From Hydractinia symbiolongicarpus (taxonomy: Eukaryota > Cnidaria > Hydrozoa > Anthoathecata > Hydractiniidae), in NCBI RefSeq assembly GCF_029227915.1, contig NC_079888.1, positions 14,431,001 to 14,495,000 of the forward strand: a stretch of DNA of 64,000 bases. The letters run 5' to 3'. A model generated the notes under the pieces. The model was not told where the DNA came from and made no database searches. It worked only from the letters and a program-made list of their open reading frames with translations. Positions 10,450-20,815 of the stretch are shown one piece after another. The position numbers and the translations under genes were made by a program. How positions within the stretch are numbered: position 1 is the first letter of the stretch; every line of letters begins with the position of its first letter.

Positions 10450-12538
10450 ATTTTGTCTTTTGGTTTAGGGTGTCTTTAGAGGTAAGAATGCATTTGATCT
10501 TGTGTTGCCTTAAAACTCGACGAAGGATCTCGCTGGTACCTGGTACGAAGGGTAGGAATGCTGATGCGATAAATTCCTCTGATGTTTCCTTGTTGTCCCC
10601 GTTGCATCTTCTCTTCATTTTATTTTCTACTTGCGTGATGACTTTATGACTGTATCCATTTGTGATTAATGCATTTCTTACACGTCGAATTTCTATTTTC
10701 CTCTCCTGTTTGTCACTGACTACACTGTTGGCACGATTCAGTAATGAAGATATGACACTTTCTTTGCAAGATTTCTGATGGTTTGAATCGAAGTTAAGGT
10801 ACTGGTCAGTGTGTGTTGGTTTACGATACACTGAAACTGAAATGGAACCATTCTTGCGTTTGACCAAAGTGTCCAGGAAAGTGATACTTCCATCGTGTTC
10901 AAGCTCAACAGTGAATTTGATTTGTCGATGTAGGCCGTTGATGTGTTCATGGAACTCTTCTAGATGAGATCTTTTGATTATGGCGAATACGTCGTCAACA
11001 AATCTTTTCCAAACCTTTGGACGTCTGTCTGATGTGACTAATGCTGTTGTCTCGTGTGCTTGCATGTATATTTCTGCGACTACTGATGATGCAGGGCCTC
11101 CCATGGCAACTCCGTCTGTTTGAGTGTAGAAGTTCTTATTAAACAGATACCATGTTTTGGTTAGAACAAGTTCGACCAAACGCAGAAAATCCGGTACTGG
11201 AATCTTTGTCTTTTCACCGAATGCAGCATCGTTTTCGATAATGTCTTTAATGATGTTTAAGGTGTCTTTTATGGGAACATTTGTGTAGAGTGATGTGACA
11301 TCAAATGATACCATGCATTCGTCGTCTGCTATCTTTATTTCTCTGATGTATTCCGAAAATTCTTTTGAGTTTTTGCTGTGGTCACTTGCTGTGAATTTGC
11401 TGAGGATGGAAGCAACAAATTTTGATAGGTTGTATAACGGTGTTCCAGTGCAGGAAACTATTGGTCGAATTGGGTTTCCCTGTTTATGAATTTTGGGTAG
11501 TCCGTAAAATCGCGGTGGTGGTCCGTCACAAGGTTTCAGTCGGTAATACTGCTTATCGTCGATGTATTCTTTTCTCTTCAACTCCATTAAGATGTTCCTC
11601 GCTTCTCGTTTGATGACTTCTGTGGGATCTTTCTTGAGAAGTTTGTAAGGCCCGTTGTTGATGTGTTCGTTGCACTTGTTGATGTAGTAAAGTGTATTCA
11701 TGATAACCGTTGTTCTCCCCTTGTCTGCCGGTAGGATTATGATATCTTTGTCCTTCTTTAGATTCTTCAATGACAGTCTTTCAGATTTTTGCAAATTGTC
11801 CTTTGGTGTTTTGCTTTTCTGTAGCGTGAGGCTTACTTTAGCTCTTACTGTGTCTGCCTCTTCTTTTGGTAGATCTTTAATTGCCTCTTCCACTTTCGCA
11901 ACTATTTCTTTCTTTGGAATTGAAGCTGGTGTCATGCAGAAATTCATTCCTTTTGATAGAAGGTTTGTTTCTTCTGTCGTGAGTTGTCTGTTGGAGAGAT
12001 TGACAATCCATTTGCTCTTTTCTATACCCGTTTGTGTATCATCATTGAATCTGTCATTGATTTTGTTGAACTTTTTAAGGTGTCTGTCTTTAACCGATCT
12101 CATTTCTTTTTCATACACGCTATCATGAATATTCTTAACCTGTTTATATTGGTCGGTGGAGAGTCTCGATTTAATGGTGGTGTCAAGATCAAGTATTTGG
12201 CGATGTAGGGTGTTACGTGTTACGTGATTTAGATGGATTCTTTCTTGCAACAACTGGCGGCTTGCGCGTTGTAAGATTTTCTTACTTCTTTCAGTCTTGA
12301 CTCTGCAGGTAAGTCGAAGATCTTTAGGTGTTATCTCGTTGTGAAGACAACGTAGAGAAAACCGAAGATGGTTAGTGTATCTTGCGTATTTTATTCTTGA
12401 TTTCTCTAGCGATCTGACTTCTGCCAAGATGGATTCTCCATATTGCTGTTTGATATTATTGAAGATATTTAGAGCAAAACAATGTTGTTTACGAAATCCC
12501 GTGTAAAGATTGTGATGCAGTGTATATAGGCGAAACAA
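10448..12538 (-). CDS. Reverse transcriptase of a Penelope-like element
   Basis: A 696-codon frame with the Penelope RT blocks in order: RFYGLPKIHK, VSFDVTSLYTNVP (catalytic Asp), GVAMGGPASSVVAEIYM, RFVDDVFAI (the catalytic DD) and TFLDTLV with a following thumb. The N-terminal 250 residues are the usual basic Penelope extension with a DKGRTTVIM block. The first 20 or so codons run into the inverted endonuclease copy, so the listed ATG is not the original start; the true protein probably began at or beyond the junction near 12471. The frame stops at a TAA where the endonuclease continues one base out of phase. The RT core itself looks intact. Confidence 0.9.
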   Translation of the reverse strand: MFRLYTLHHNLYTGFRKQHCFALNIFNNIKQQYGESILAEVRSLEKSRIKYARYTNHLRFSLRCLHNEITPKDLRLTCRVKTERSKKILQRASRQLLQERIHLNHVTRNTLHRQILDLDTTIKSRLSTDQYKQVKNIHDSVYEKEMRSVKDRHLKKFNKINDRFNDDTQTGIEKSKWIVNLSNRQLTTEETNLLSKGMNFCMTPASIPKKEIVAKVEEAIKDLPKEEADTVRAKVSLTLQKSKTPKDNLQKSERLSLKNLKKDKDIIILPADKGRTTVIMNTLYYINKCNEHINNGPYKLLKKDPTEVIKREARNILMELKRKEYIDDKQYYRLKPCDGPPPRFYGLPKIHKQGNPIRPIVSCTGTPLYNLSKFVASILSKFTASDHSKNSKEFSEYIREIKIADDECMVSFDVTSLYTNVPIKDTLNIIKDIIENDAAFGEKTKIPVPDFLRLVELVLTKTWYLFNKNFYTQTDGVAMGGPASSVVAEIYMQAHETTALVTSDRRPKVWKRFVDDVFAIIKRSHLEEFHEHINGLHRQIKFTVELEHDGSITFLDTLVKRKNGSISVSVYRKPTHTDQYLNFDSNHQKSCKESVISSLLNRANSVVSDKQERKIEIRRVRNALITNGYSHKVITQVENKMKRRCNGDNKETSEEFIASAFLPFVPGTSEILRRVLRQHKIKCILTSKDTLNQKTK

Positions 12539-12862
12539 AAAGAAAGTTTAAGCAACGAGTACAAGAACATATGCGCGCAGTGAGAAACGGAGATGTGAAG
12601 AAAAACGAAATTGCGGACCACAGCTGGAGCAGAAGTCATCAGTTTAATTGGGAAGAGAAGAAAATCATTGACAGAGAATCCAGAACAACGGCCAGGAAGA
12701 TTAAAGAAACCATCAACAGTGTAGAACGTAACAAACACATAAACAGCATCTCGTATCAACTTCCTGAGATTTGGTTACCAGCCCTACAGAAGAAGTAGTT
12801 ACCTACATCCAGGTCCGAAAATGTTAATTACCGTAATTAACTGTAATTATCAGCTCGTTTCT
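12471..12862 (+). pseudogene. Inverted, truncated endonuclease copy (Penelope-like)
   Basis: This is the reverse complement of about 10046-10441. It reads YIGETKRKFKQRVQEH and the rest of the endonuclease to the same stop, with only scattered differences. It begins abruptly inside the endonuclease domain, as expected for a 5'-truncated insertion. It keeps about 32 bases near 12864-12895 that are missing from the left copy. Confidence 0.8.
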
Positions 12863-12930
12863 GATTGGTTAATTTTTATGAATTTCGATCCTCTGCAATT
12901 ATATAAATACATGCGCAACATCATTTTACT

Positions 12931-12972
12931 TTGCCCGATGATGGGAGAAGGATCTCCCGAAACGTCGCCTAC
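12931..12972 (+). ncRNA. Hammerhead-like ribozyme core
   Basis: The sequence CCGATGA is followed by a perfect stem (GGGAG, loop AAGGAT, CTCCC) and then GAAAC. This is the hammerhead core order CUGAUGA - stem II - GAAA with one core change (U to C). Hammerhead motifs are known in the terminal repeats of Penelope-like elements, and this one lies just downstream of an endonuclease end. I could not identify a convincing stem III partner, so activity is doubtful. Confidence 0.45.
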
Positions 12973-13066
12973 TAAACTATCATGTCCAAGAAATGATAAA
13001 CTTTCCACAGTAATATGAATACTGAACAGACAAACCGAAATAATATCTTCAATAACAACTCTATTA

Positions 13067-13637
13067 GTTAACAATTTCTCAGTCATGAAAGGGTGACAAA
13101 AAGAAGTTCTAATGTACAATTTATGTGTTTTAAAAACGGTGCAGATCTAAACTCGATTTTGAAGGTTCTTGTTAAGATTAAACCTGTGTTCTAACCTTAA
13201 CAGATTTTTAATAAAAAGTGAAGTATTTGAAAAAAATGCAAAACTAGCGCATGTTCTGGGTTGTATAAACCGAACTAGAATACTTCATCATAAAACAGTA
13301 TTCCGCCGAACTGAAATATTTGTCGTGTGACCGCATAGAATTTTTTTGTCAACGCGTTTGCAACAGGTGAAAAAAGCGTTTGAAGACATTTATTTCAGAC
13401 TGTATGAGTTAAGGGTTATTAATGCCTTTTCTAAGTTTCTTTAGTACTAATGAGAAACGGTTACTTTATATTCTGTATTTTATGACGTTTCTTAATAAAT
13501 AATTCAATGTGGGTATACAACATACATGTGGGTCAACAAAGTAAGTCAAGAACCTTGGATATATTTGAAATGTAGTTATATGGTTGTTTTAACAATCTAT
13601 GTAGCGTTATTATAATAAAAAAATTAAGCAGTTATAC
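13067..13637. other. intergenic, nothing recognised
   Basis: AT-rich spacer between the Penelope-like unit and a first-exon copy. The intact first exon starts beyond it. Confidence 0.45.
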
Positions 13638-13818
13638 CTGTCTCACTGGCATGTATACATTTCTCTTCTCCTAGTAGATTATAGTATGTGGGATGCATAG
13701 CTGGACAATCACACTCTCTACAAAATGCTGCACCTTCTAATTTATCACCAGCTTCAAAACGTGTCACTTCTTTACTTTTACAAGTATGCAAACACAACAA
13801 GATAATGTACAAAATCAT
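13638..13818 (-). CDS. Orphan first exon 1 of the receptor family
   Basis: Open from ATG at 13818 to a phase-1 donor (ACAG|GTATAA). It starts with a signal peptide MILYIILLCLHTCKS and continues with a Cys-rich segment (CRECDCPAMHPTYYNL, then EKCIHASETG). It is the most diverged of the intact first exons (PAMHPTYYNL where others read RSPTATFFHL). No exon 2 lies between here and gene A, apart from the broken local exon 1, so it may splice to gene A exon 2 about 9.5 kb downstream across the Penelope-like and Harbinger-like elements, or be an orphan. Confidence 0.6.
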
Positions 13819-14140
13819 TTTAGTAATTTATAAACCAATAAGTTGCAGCGTTATAAAAAAATAGAAAAGATCACCAAAATTAGAATCTCTCATATGATAC
13901 GTTTGTCATGCGTTTGTCATCTATGTGTTCAGATGATCTCTTACTTACTTTCTCTTTAACATGTTTTTATTTCACTGAACTTTCTGTATTGGTATCTTCT
14001 ATAACACAAGTCTATTTGCAATAGGCAGTTAAAAGTGCTTTCAAATCTATTCTTATTAAATAATTATGTGTTTTTTATTTAACTGTTCTGCGCAGCCTTA
14101 TGGGGGATAACAATAGAGTTATGTATCAACGGAACATATG
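13819..14140 (-). promoter_or_regulatory. Duplicated upstream flank of a first exon
   Basis: The block upstream of the exon shares ordered words with the flanks at 16877-17120, 22148-22450 and 62459-62770: TTTCTGTATTGGTATCTTCTATAA, then AACAATAGAG and nearby text. The conservation of noncoding sequence upstream of each first exon suggests a shared promoter region or simply the extent of duplication. No specific factor site is identified. Confidence 0.45.
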
Positions 14141-15369
14141 GTTAGCAACAAAGCTAATTTTTCACGACCAACGAATTAGGTGAGTCTGCACGATTGGTAA
14201 TTTTTACGAACAAGTTCGTGTTATTACAAAATTTAGTTCTTGCATATCCAGCTAAGCTCTAGAGATAGCTAGCTATCTTTATGTAGGCGAAAGATATGAG
14301 TATTTCTTTACTGTACCTTTGTAAGATATGATGGTACATTCAAAATTCTTTCTCTGTAAACCTTTCTACACTCGCTTCGAACTAAATTAACTAAAATAAA
14401 ATGTCTAAAACACTCTAAAAAAGGTCCAGACCATGTACATGTGCAGTATAGACTGTATATGAACAAAAATAGGCGCCATGTTGTCAATCCAGGTTAAATA
14501 GGAATCAATATCATTGTAACCGTACAGTACTTTTATTTCTTCGGTAAATCGGCGCAAAATAAGTTTATGATTTCATGTAACCATTATATTGCCCTTTTTA
14601 AAAGCAATCTTACGCAAAAAGTAATCAGCCAACGCAGGTAAGTTACACCCAATCGGGGGTTGTGCACTCACTTGATTGGGATAGAGTCACTTGATAGGGG
14701 AAAGTTCCCGTAATGATAACTAGTCTATAATCATTCATTCCTTTCTTAATTTCGTTGTTTACTTCATTTGTGCCTGACAACGATACGCACTTCTGCATTT
14801 CCAAAATAGATAAAAACTTACTTTTGTTGATTTATTAAAAGCATCGTCATAGAAACAAAAGCAATTAACTTAATATCTGTACGTTATGTACAACTTTAAT
14901 TTGTTAAGGGTGGGTATACATGTACGAAAAATACTTACAGAGATTAGGCGCAATGGCTTTGGCACTCCTTTTATGTTATTGATACTTAGAAAATTGCGGG
15001 AAATTTTAAATGTTAAAAAAAGATTTAAAGGGATAAATATGTTTATAATCATAGCAGTAAAAGAACTGTATGTATTACTTGAATACGAGAGCTGTAACGT
15101 TGTTTTTCACGTTGCGAAGTATACCAACACAACATATTCCTATTACTGCTGGGCCTTATCGGTTTTAATGACGTCAGCATTTTTCGTGATGATGTCATCA
15201 AATTCTGTGACATATAGAAAAGAACAACAAACTTTGAATTTTGTTAATTGTTGTATAATTACGATGAATTTAGTAACAATAATAATAGAAACAAAAAATA
15301 ATATAATAATATAAACTAAGAAGTCACATAAAGCTTTTAAAAACATGTAGTTTTATTTTACTCAACATA
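14141..15369. other. intergenic with a local duplicate
   Basis: No gene recognised. The part around 15060-15160 (TATGTATTACTTGAATACGA and following text) resembles 18505-18600, so this block was duplicated along with the first-exon units. Confidence 0.4.
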
Positions 15370-16424
15370 AGTCTACTCTCGATAAGTGGAACCCTGGAAA
15401 AGTGGAACTTTCGTTTAGTGGAAGCAATTTCCCTGGTCCCTTGGATTTGCATTAACCAACCTCTCTTATTTTATTCGGATAAGTGGAACCCTCGATAAGT
15501 GGAACTTTCGATAAGTGGAACTACTTTTAGGGTCCCTTAAGCAAAATTTATTTATATAAGTGGAACTTTTCCAAAAGAAAAATTATCTACAGTACGTTCG
15601 AATCATTTTAATCAAAACATTCTACTTTCGAATGCGAACATTCGATTGCTATCAAGTACTTTCGCGGGCAAGAACTTTCGCGAGTAGAAACTTTCGCGCT
15701 TTTTGCGTTTTTGCCCCTTTTTCGCGAAAGTTTTTGGCTTTACAAATTTCAACACAGGAAAACGCAAAAGCTTTTTCACGCGAAATCATGGCCAATTTAA
15801 AAAACCGCGAAAGTTTTTTCACGCAAATTTTTTTTTCCAAACAAATTTAAGCTCCCTAAAATTCGTTGTTATTATTAATACGTATACAATTTTTCCATTT
15901 TTCAGTCTATTATTCTATTACAACTTTTGTCTCTTTATTTTCTCTTTGCCATGCTAAACATTTCTCTAATATATTTATTTCCTCCAATAACTTGTCGCAG
16001 TTTTCTCCTTTTTTCTATTTTGCTTTTAAACAGGTGGAATTTTCACGACTAGGGGTGAAGTCATTACAAAAATGACAAGGTTTTTCAAAAATGGCAGCTG
16101 TGCAGTCTTTGAAGCAAAGGCTTACCTGTGTAACTTTAGTCGACAAGTACAAGGCATTAAAAGAAATTGATGCAGGTCAAACCTGTATATCTACAGAACA
16201 TAATTATCCATTAAAGCATTTTCTTTTGTTCTTCCCCTGTTTTTGATTATTCGTAAATTCCTTGGTCTCCTGAGATTTCAGATAAGAGAGAAGTTCGATA
16301 AGTGGAAGTTTCTTTCGGTTTCATAGAGGTTCCACTTATCGAGCAATTCGGATAAGTGGAACATTCGACAAGTGGAACCATTTTTTCGCTCCCGTGCAGG
16401 TTTCACTTATCGAGAGTAGACTGT
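15370..16424. mobile_element. Pogo/Tigger-like non-autonomous DNA transposon
   Basis: The ends are inverted copies: GTCTACTCTCGATAAGTGGA at the left, and CCACTTATCG-type text ending TATCGAGAGTAGAC at the right, both next to TA. Subterminal GATAAGTGGAAC motifs recur in both orientations at 15481-15530 and 16300-16390. This end structure is typical of pogo/Tigger-group elements. The interior has TTTCGCG-rich repeats and no transposase frame. Confidence 0.6.
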
Positions 16425-16692
16425 ATAAACACATAAAAAGTTATTAAAACAGTTTAAAAGGGGACGATGTTAATATTGATATTAACGTATGCTTTCAGCA
16501 AAATTTAGTGACTGAAAGCATCGGATAGTGGTTGTATAGTACGCTAGAAACTCCACTTTGCAAATAAAATACAAAATATCGGAAAGAAATATTTGCCAAG
16601 TTGTCTTTATATTTGTGGAAAACATTATGATTTTTTCTATGAACAATATTTTCGTGCTAAGAAATAATGCAAACAAACAAAGTAAAACAAAC

Positions 16693-16876
16693 CTGTTTCA
16701 TTGGCAGACCTACATTTTCCGTCTTCTGGTAAATGAAAGAAAGTTGCAGTGGGACTTCGACAAGTACAGGTATTCCTGCATACCACTTCTCCTTTCGCAA
16801 AGTCAAATAGTTCATCTCTCGTCACAGTTACACAGTGACAAGCATGTAAACACAGCAAGATAATGTAAAAAATCAT
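16693..16876 (-). CDS. Orphan first exon 2 of the receptor family
   Basis: Open exon of 184 nt with ATG at 16876. Signal peptide MIFYIILLCLHACHC, then VTRDELFDFAKGE, the Cys-rich block CRNTCTCRSPTATFFHL and KCRSANETG, ending at a phase-1 donor (ACAG|GTTTGT). It has the same length and phase as exon 1 of gene B. No exon 2 to 6 copy lies before the next first exon downstream, so it is an orphan or an alternative first exon. Confidence 0.65.
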
Positions 16877-17120
16877 ATCAGTATTTATTACACCAATGAT
16901 TATAATTAATACTTAAAACTCAGAATTCTTTCGTGCAATACGCTTCTCATTCATTCTTATTTAACATATTTTTACTTAACTGAACTTATATTGGTATCTT
17001 CTATAACACAAATGTATTTGAAGTAGATAGTTAACATTTTAAATCCAATTAAAATAATTGAACGCTTGTTAATTAAACTTTTTTTGCAGCCTCATAATGA
17101 TGTATTAGATCGATGTATAG
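16877..17120 (-). promoter_or_regulatory. Duplicated upstream flank of a first exon
   Basis: Shares TATTGGTATCTTCTATAAC and adjacent text in the same order with the flanks of the other first exons. It is probably the promoter-proximal region of this duplicate. Confidence 0.4.
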
Positions 17121-17512
17121 TTAACATAAACAATGTGATGTGTTTGTACAGCCTTAAATAAAGCGACTTTTGTTTGAAACAGATATTTTGTGTATTTCTT
17201 GTATTAATGAGAACATGAAGCGGAGTGTCGTAGATGTTGGAAGTGTTGCTAATTAAAGTTCTATTTGCACTTGCATTAATTAACTTTCATGCACAAGTAA
17301 TTAAAAATATTGTCAGCAGCGGGGAGCTCTCAATGTAACTATTACTTTGCATATGGAATATTTTTATAATGAACAGACTTCAAGAGATGTGATGCTATGA
17401 AATTGTTAGGTAGCTAGCTAGCAATATACAAATGTATATTTTAAAAATGTGTTAGGAAATTACCTATTGATAAAAAAATCTTATGTGGCATGTAGATTTA
17501 GTTTACTTGTGA

Positions 17513-17592
17513 GTTTACAAGGATAACAATAACTAACATGTCCGTAAAACGTTTGTTTTATGGACATGTTAGTTATTGTTATACTTGTAAAC
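17513..17592. repeat. Long near-perfect hairpin
   Basis: Two 38-nt arms (17513-17550 and 17555-17592) are complementary at 36 of 38 positions with a 4-nt loop (GTTT). The arm contains GATAACAATAACTAACATG. It is a foldback structure of unknown origin, possibly a miniature element or a recent snap-back event. Confidence 0.85.
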
Positions 17593-19519
17593 AAAACCAA
17601 CCCGTTGCGCGCTAGCCCAGAAGTATATAACGTCTTTCTAATAAAATGAAAAAAATACACAAGAGAACAAAATTGAGATATTTTGCAAGATTCTGCTTCA
17701 CAAACGATTTCATAAATGTTTAAGGAAATGTTAAGCGCAATTAAACCATAGGCACGTGGATTAATCATCAATTTACACTAAACGAAGGAATGTGCTTAAA
17801 AGATCCATAAAATTTCAAAATCAAATTACAGTAGAGCTAGTTTGTGTGTCGCTTACATACTGTCTATGTGTGAATTGGATTCTGGAGGCAGCAGGTCTAT
17901 TTCCACTCTCTGTCAGTCAATAGTAGCCATGAACACAATTGCTCTGCTGTAATTAAATTACACCGATTATACTCATTCTTTAGCGAATGTTTTTGCTATG
18001 ATGTGATCAGAAGCTTAAAATTTACTTTTAGTTATAGAAATTTCTGGTTCTTTTTAAAGTTTTACTTTCCTTCCACTTTAGTTCTACTTTATGAATAAAG
18101 AATAGCACAACTTTTGAATTCTAATCGTAATGACAATCGGGTTAATTACATTATATCCGTTATGGATGTTTGAGAAATAATTCTGCTTACTCGAACCGGA
18201 GCGTACGAGTTATATATTTCGACAAGGTGATATTATGTCTAATAGATAATTACGACAAGTATTATAGCTGTGCCACTTGAAAGATATGAAGGAAACCAGA
18301 ACAGGAAGAGTTCTCAATTATGCTACAATGAAGCTGAGAAAACGTTTTATTTTCTATAAAATCAAAAATTAAACATCGCGACGTCTTTTAACGAATAAAT
18401 TGCGAGAACAGGAAATATTGAGTTCCATGTTAAAATTCCAAAAATAAAATGTTTAAAAAAATGTAGATTTAAAAGAAATAAAAGTATTTATAATTCTTGG
18501 TGCCAAAAAGGATATGTATTAGTTGAATGCGAAAGCTGTTTGCTAAGGTGGTACGCCGTATGAAATGTACTCACACAACATGGTCCATGCTGTTATGCAA
18601 CTAATTAGCTGTAAATTAGCTCAGCCTCAGAAAATCGCATTCTGCTTTAGTCTAAGGTATATTTAGCTACGTCGTGTCGCAACGTCAATAAAGTTAACAA
18701 ATTGAACATAACTTGTTGCGCTACATCAAAGGAAAATGAACACGTCCGTTTGCTGTGCACATATGGAGGAGACACAGTTTTCGTATTAACATAATAGATC
18801 CCCGCTGCTAACGTTAGCATGATGAGACAACAACAATTTTTAAAAGAGTTTGCATAAAATATAAAACTTACAACTTGCAAGATGAAACATCGAATTCTAC
18901 AAAAATTAGTTTCTTCGGTATACTTTATTTATAAAAAAATTGCAAAGAAAAGTTTCAGTCATAACATCTAAAACATAAAAACGCTTTTGATTTAAAGCCG
19001 TATGGGGAAAGACAATAGAGTTAGATGTATTAGCTTAAAGTATAGTGAACATAAACAATGCTATGTCGACCAGCAATAAATTATTTCAAAATGCTAAGCT
19101 ATATAATTCTTACTTTTAGCTTTGGTGGTCGGGTTTCAAATTAATTTGTTAACACACTCGACATGAAATCTGAGATCTTGACCTGAAATCATAACAAGCC
19201 ATTTTCTGGTCACTAAGAAATATTCTACATATTGTATTGTGCATGTGACATTTCTAGAAAATTTCATTTCTCACATTGCATTTACAAATTAGTTTGACAG
19301 GCACACCACAGATTTCAATTTAATTTATGTTGACAGGCATCTGGAAATTAACGGACATATAAAAGTTAATTTCCACTCTTTTAACTTCCAAATACGTCAT
19401 AAACTTTGTCACTCCAGATTTATTGATACTATCTATTGATTTTCTGGGAAGAAAAGGTATTTCCCTAGGAAAAACGTTTTGTTTAAGTGCCAACGTCGTA
19501 AAAAATGTGTTTCATCTAA
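17593..19519. other. intergenic with decayed first-exon flank
   Basis: No exon recognised. Near 18990-19070 a block (GACAATAGAG, then TAGTGAACATAAACAATG) matches the upstream flanks of the first exons, but no open first exon follows it, which suggests a lost unit. Confidence 0.4.
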
Positions 19520-20815
19520 TTAAGGTACCCCTTGTTAATACATTTTAATCTATCTTTCAAAACAGGGAATTGTACCCGAAAACATAAAAATTGCTCGAAA
19601 AACACAAATTTTTAAATCAGATGATCGCACGAATTTTACTAACTATATGCCTATCTTAGCACTACTCTTTTTTCTAAAGTTTTAAATCATTATGTGCAAT
19701 AGAATATTTTCAAATATTTTTTTGCTAAGAATGGGGTTTTACATAAAGCAATTTGGATTTTAACCCTATTCGGTCTGGGGATTTTTGAACATATTATAAC
19801 CAGGGGGAGGGCGGAATCCGCAAAATAGAGCAAATTTTTACATTCTGTTTGAAGTTTCTAGAAACTAAATAAAAGTTATTTAACATATTTCGGTTTTTAC
19901 ACAAATCGTATAAAAAATTGCCAAACATTGCCCGAAAATCGGGATTTTCCGATTTTCGGATTTAATCCGAAAAAATCAAGGAAATCGGATTAATCACGTG
20001 ACGAAAACATGCAAAAGATTCTTCTTGACGAATTAAAGTTGTGTTGTATGTTTCAAGTTCCATACATTATCTTAGCAAGAGTTTTTATATTGTCCCTATT
20101 AAAAGGGTTTCATAGAGATTTTTGTGAAAGTTTTAATAAAGTGTGTTTGACTTTGGGTGTCCATTGATCTTTTAAAAGCATTTAATACCGTTAACCATAG
20201 ATTCTTCTATCAATGTTGCAACATTACAGTGTGCAAGAGTCAAACTTACTTTGGTTTAAAGACTATCTTACAGACAGAAAAAAAGTTTTTAATCCTCATG
20301 GTGATCATACAACTGAACACAAAAATGTTAAATGTGGAGTTTTACAGGTTTTATATTTGGACCGGTCCTATTTTTAATATATATCAATGAAATTATTATA
20401 AAAAAGGAAAGTTCTCTGAATTCTTTAGGTGATCTTATATACAACCCATATACAAACAGTGGAGAATAAGATTTCGAAAAATATTGGAATATTATACAAA
20501 GAAAAGCCATTACTAAATTTTATTGTCTTAAAAATTGGTACTTTTTCTTTATTCACAGTTATTTACCATATTATAACGTTGTCTGGGCTAAAACTTATCT
20601 TTCTAAGCATACAAAAATTTACAGTAAACAAAAGCACGCACGTAACATAATATTTGGCAATGACAGATACACCACGGCCTGAACCATTATTAAAAGAAAT
20701 AAGGGCCTTGAGTATCTATAAACTGAACATACACCAGATCATGTTGTTTATGTATAAAATATATAAAATGAATCAAACCAAAACACATTTTTGTTATTTA
20801 ATGATTTAGATTATT
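19520..20815 (+). pseudogene. LINE reverse transcriptase relic
   Basis: Scattered frames keep RT landmarks of a Jockey/CR1-like LINE: SIDLLKAFNTVNH near 20160 (block A with D and F), a WFKDYLTDRKK-like segment near 20250, a degraded GVLQ and GPIF region near 20340, and a C-terminal ALSIYKLNIHQIM block near 20710. Many stops and shifts interrupt it, and a dispersed repeat has inserted at 19757-20080. It has no remaining function. Confidence 0.65.
19757..20080 (+). repeat. Dispersed repeat family A, copy 1
   Basis: Starts AACCCTATTCGGTC, has GGGGAGGGCGGAATCCG, and ends with a CGGATTAATCACGTG block and TTCTTCTTGACGAA. The same ordered words occur at 23064-23510 and, inverted, at 54770-55200. 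Here it is inserted inside a LINE relic. Confidence 0.65.

Larger units (their letters stand above)
10040..13054 (-). mobile_element. Penelope-like retroelement with inverted 3' copy
   Basis: The unit holds, on the minus strand, an RT frame (10448-12538) and a GIY-YIG endonuclease (10113-10449). At the RT start it also holds a plus-strand copy of the endonuclease end (about 12471-12862) in inverted orientation. RT plus GIY-YIG is the signature of Penelope-like elements, whose copies are often joined to partial copies and carry hammerhead ribozymes. A 12-bp direct repeat flanks the unit. Two neighbouring copies joined head to head, the plus one 5'-truncated, explain the layout best. Confidence 0.85.

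Noticed and set aside
12469-12759. Minus frame opposite the inverted endonuclease copy, and its twin at 10152-10649
   Set aside because: Antisense shadow of the endonuclease, present in both copies only because the sequence is duplicated.
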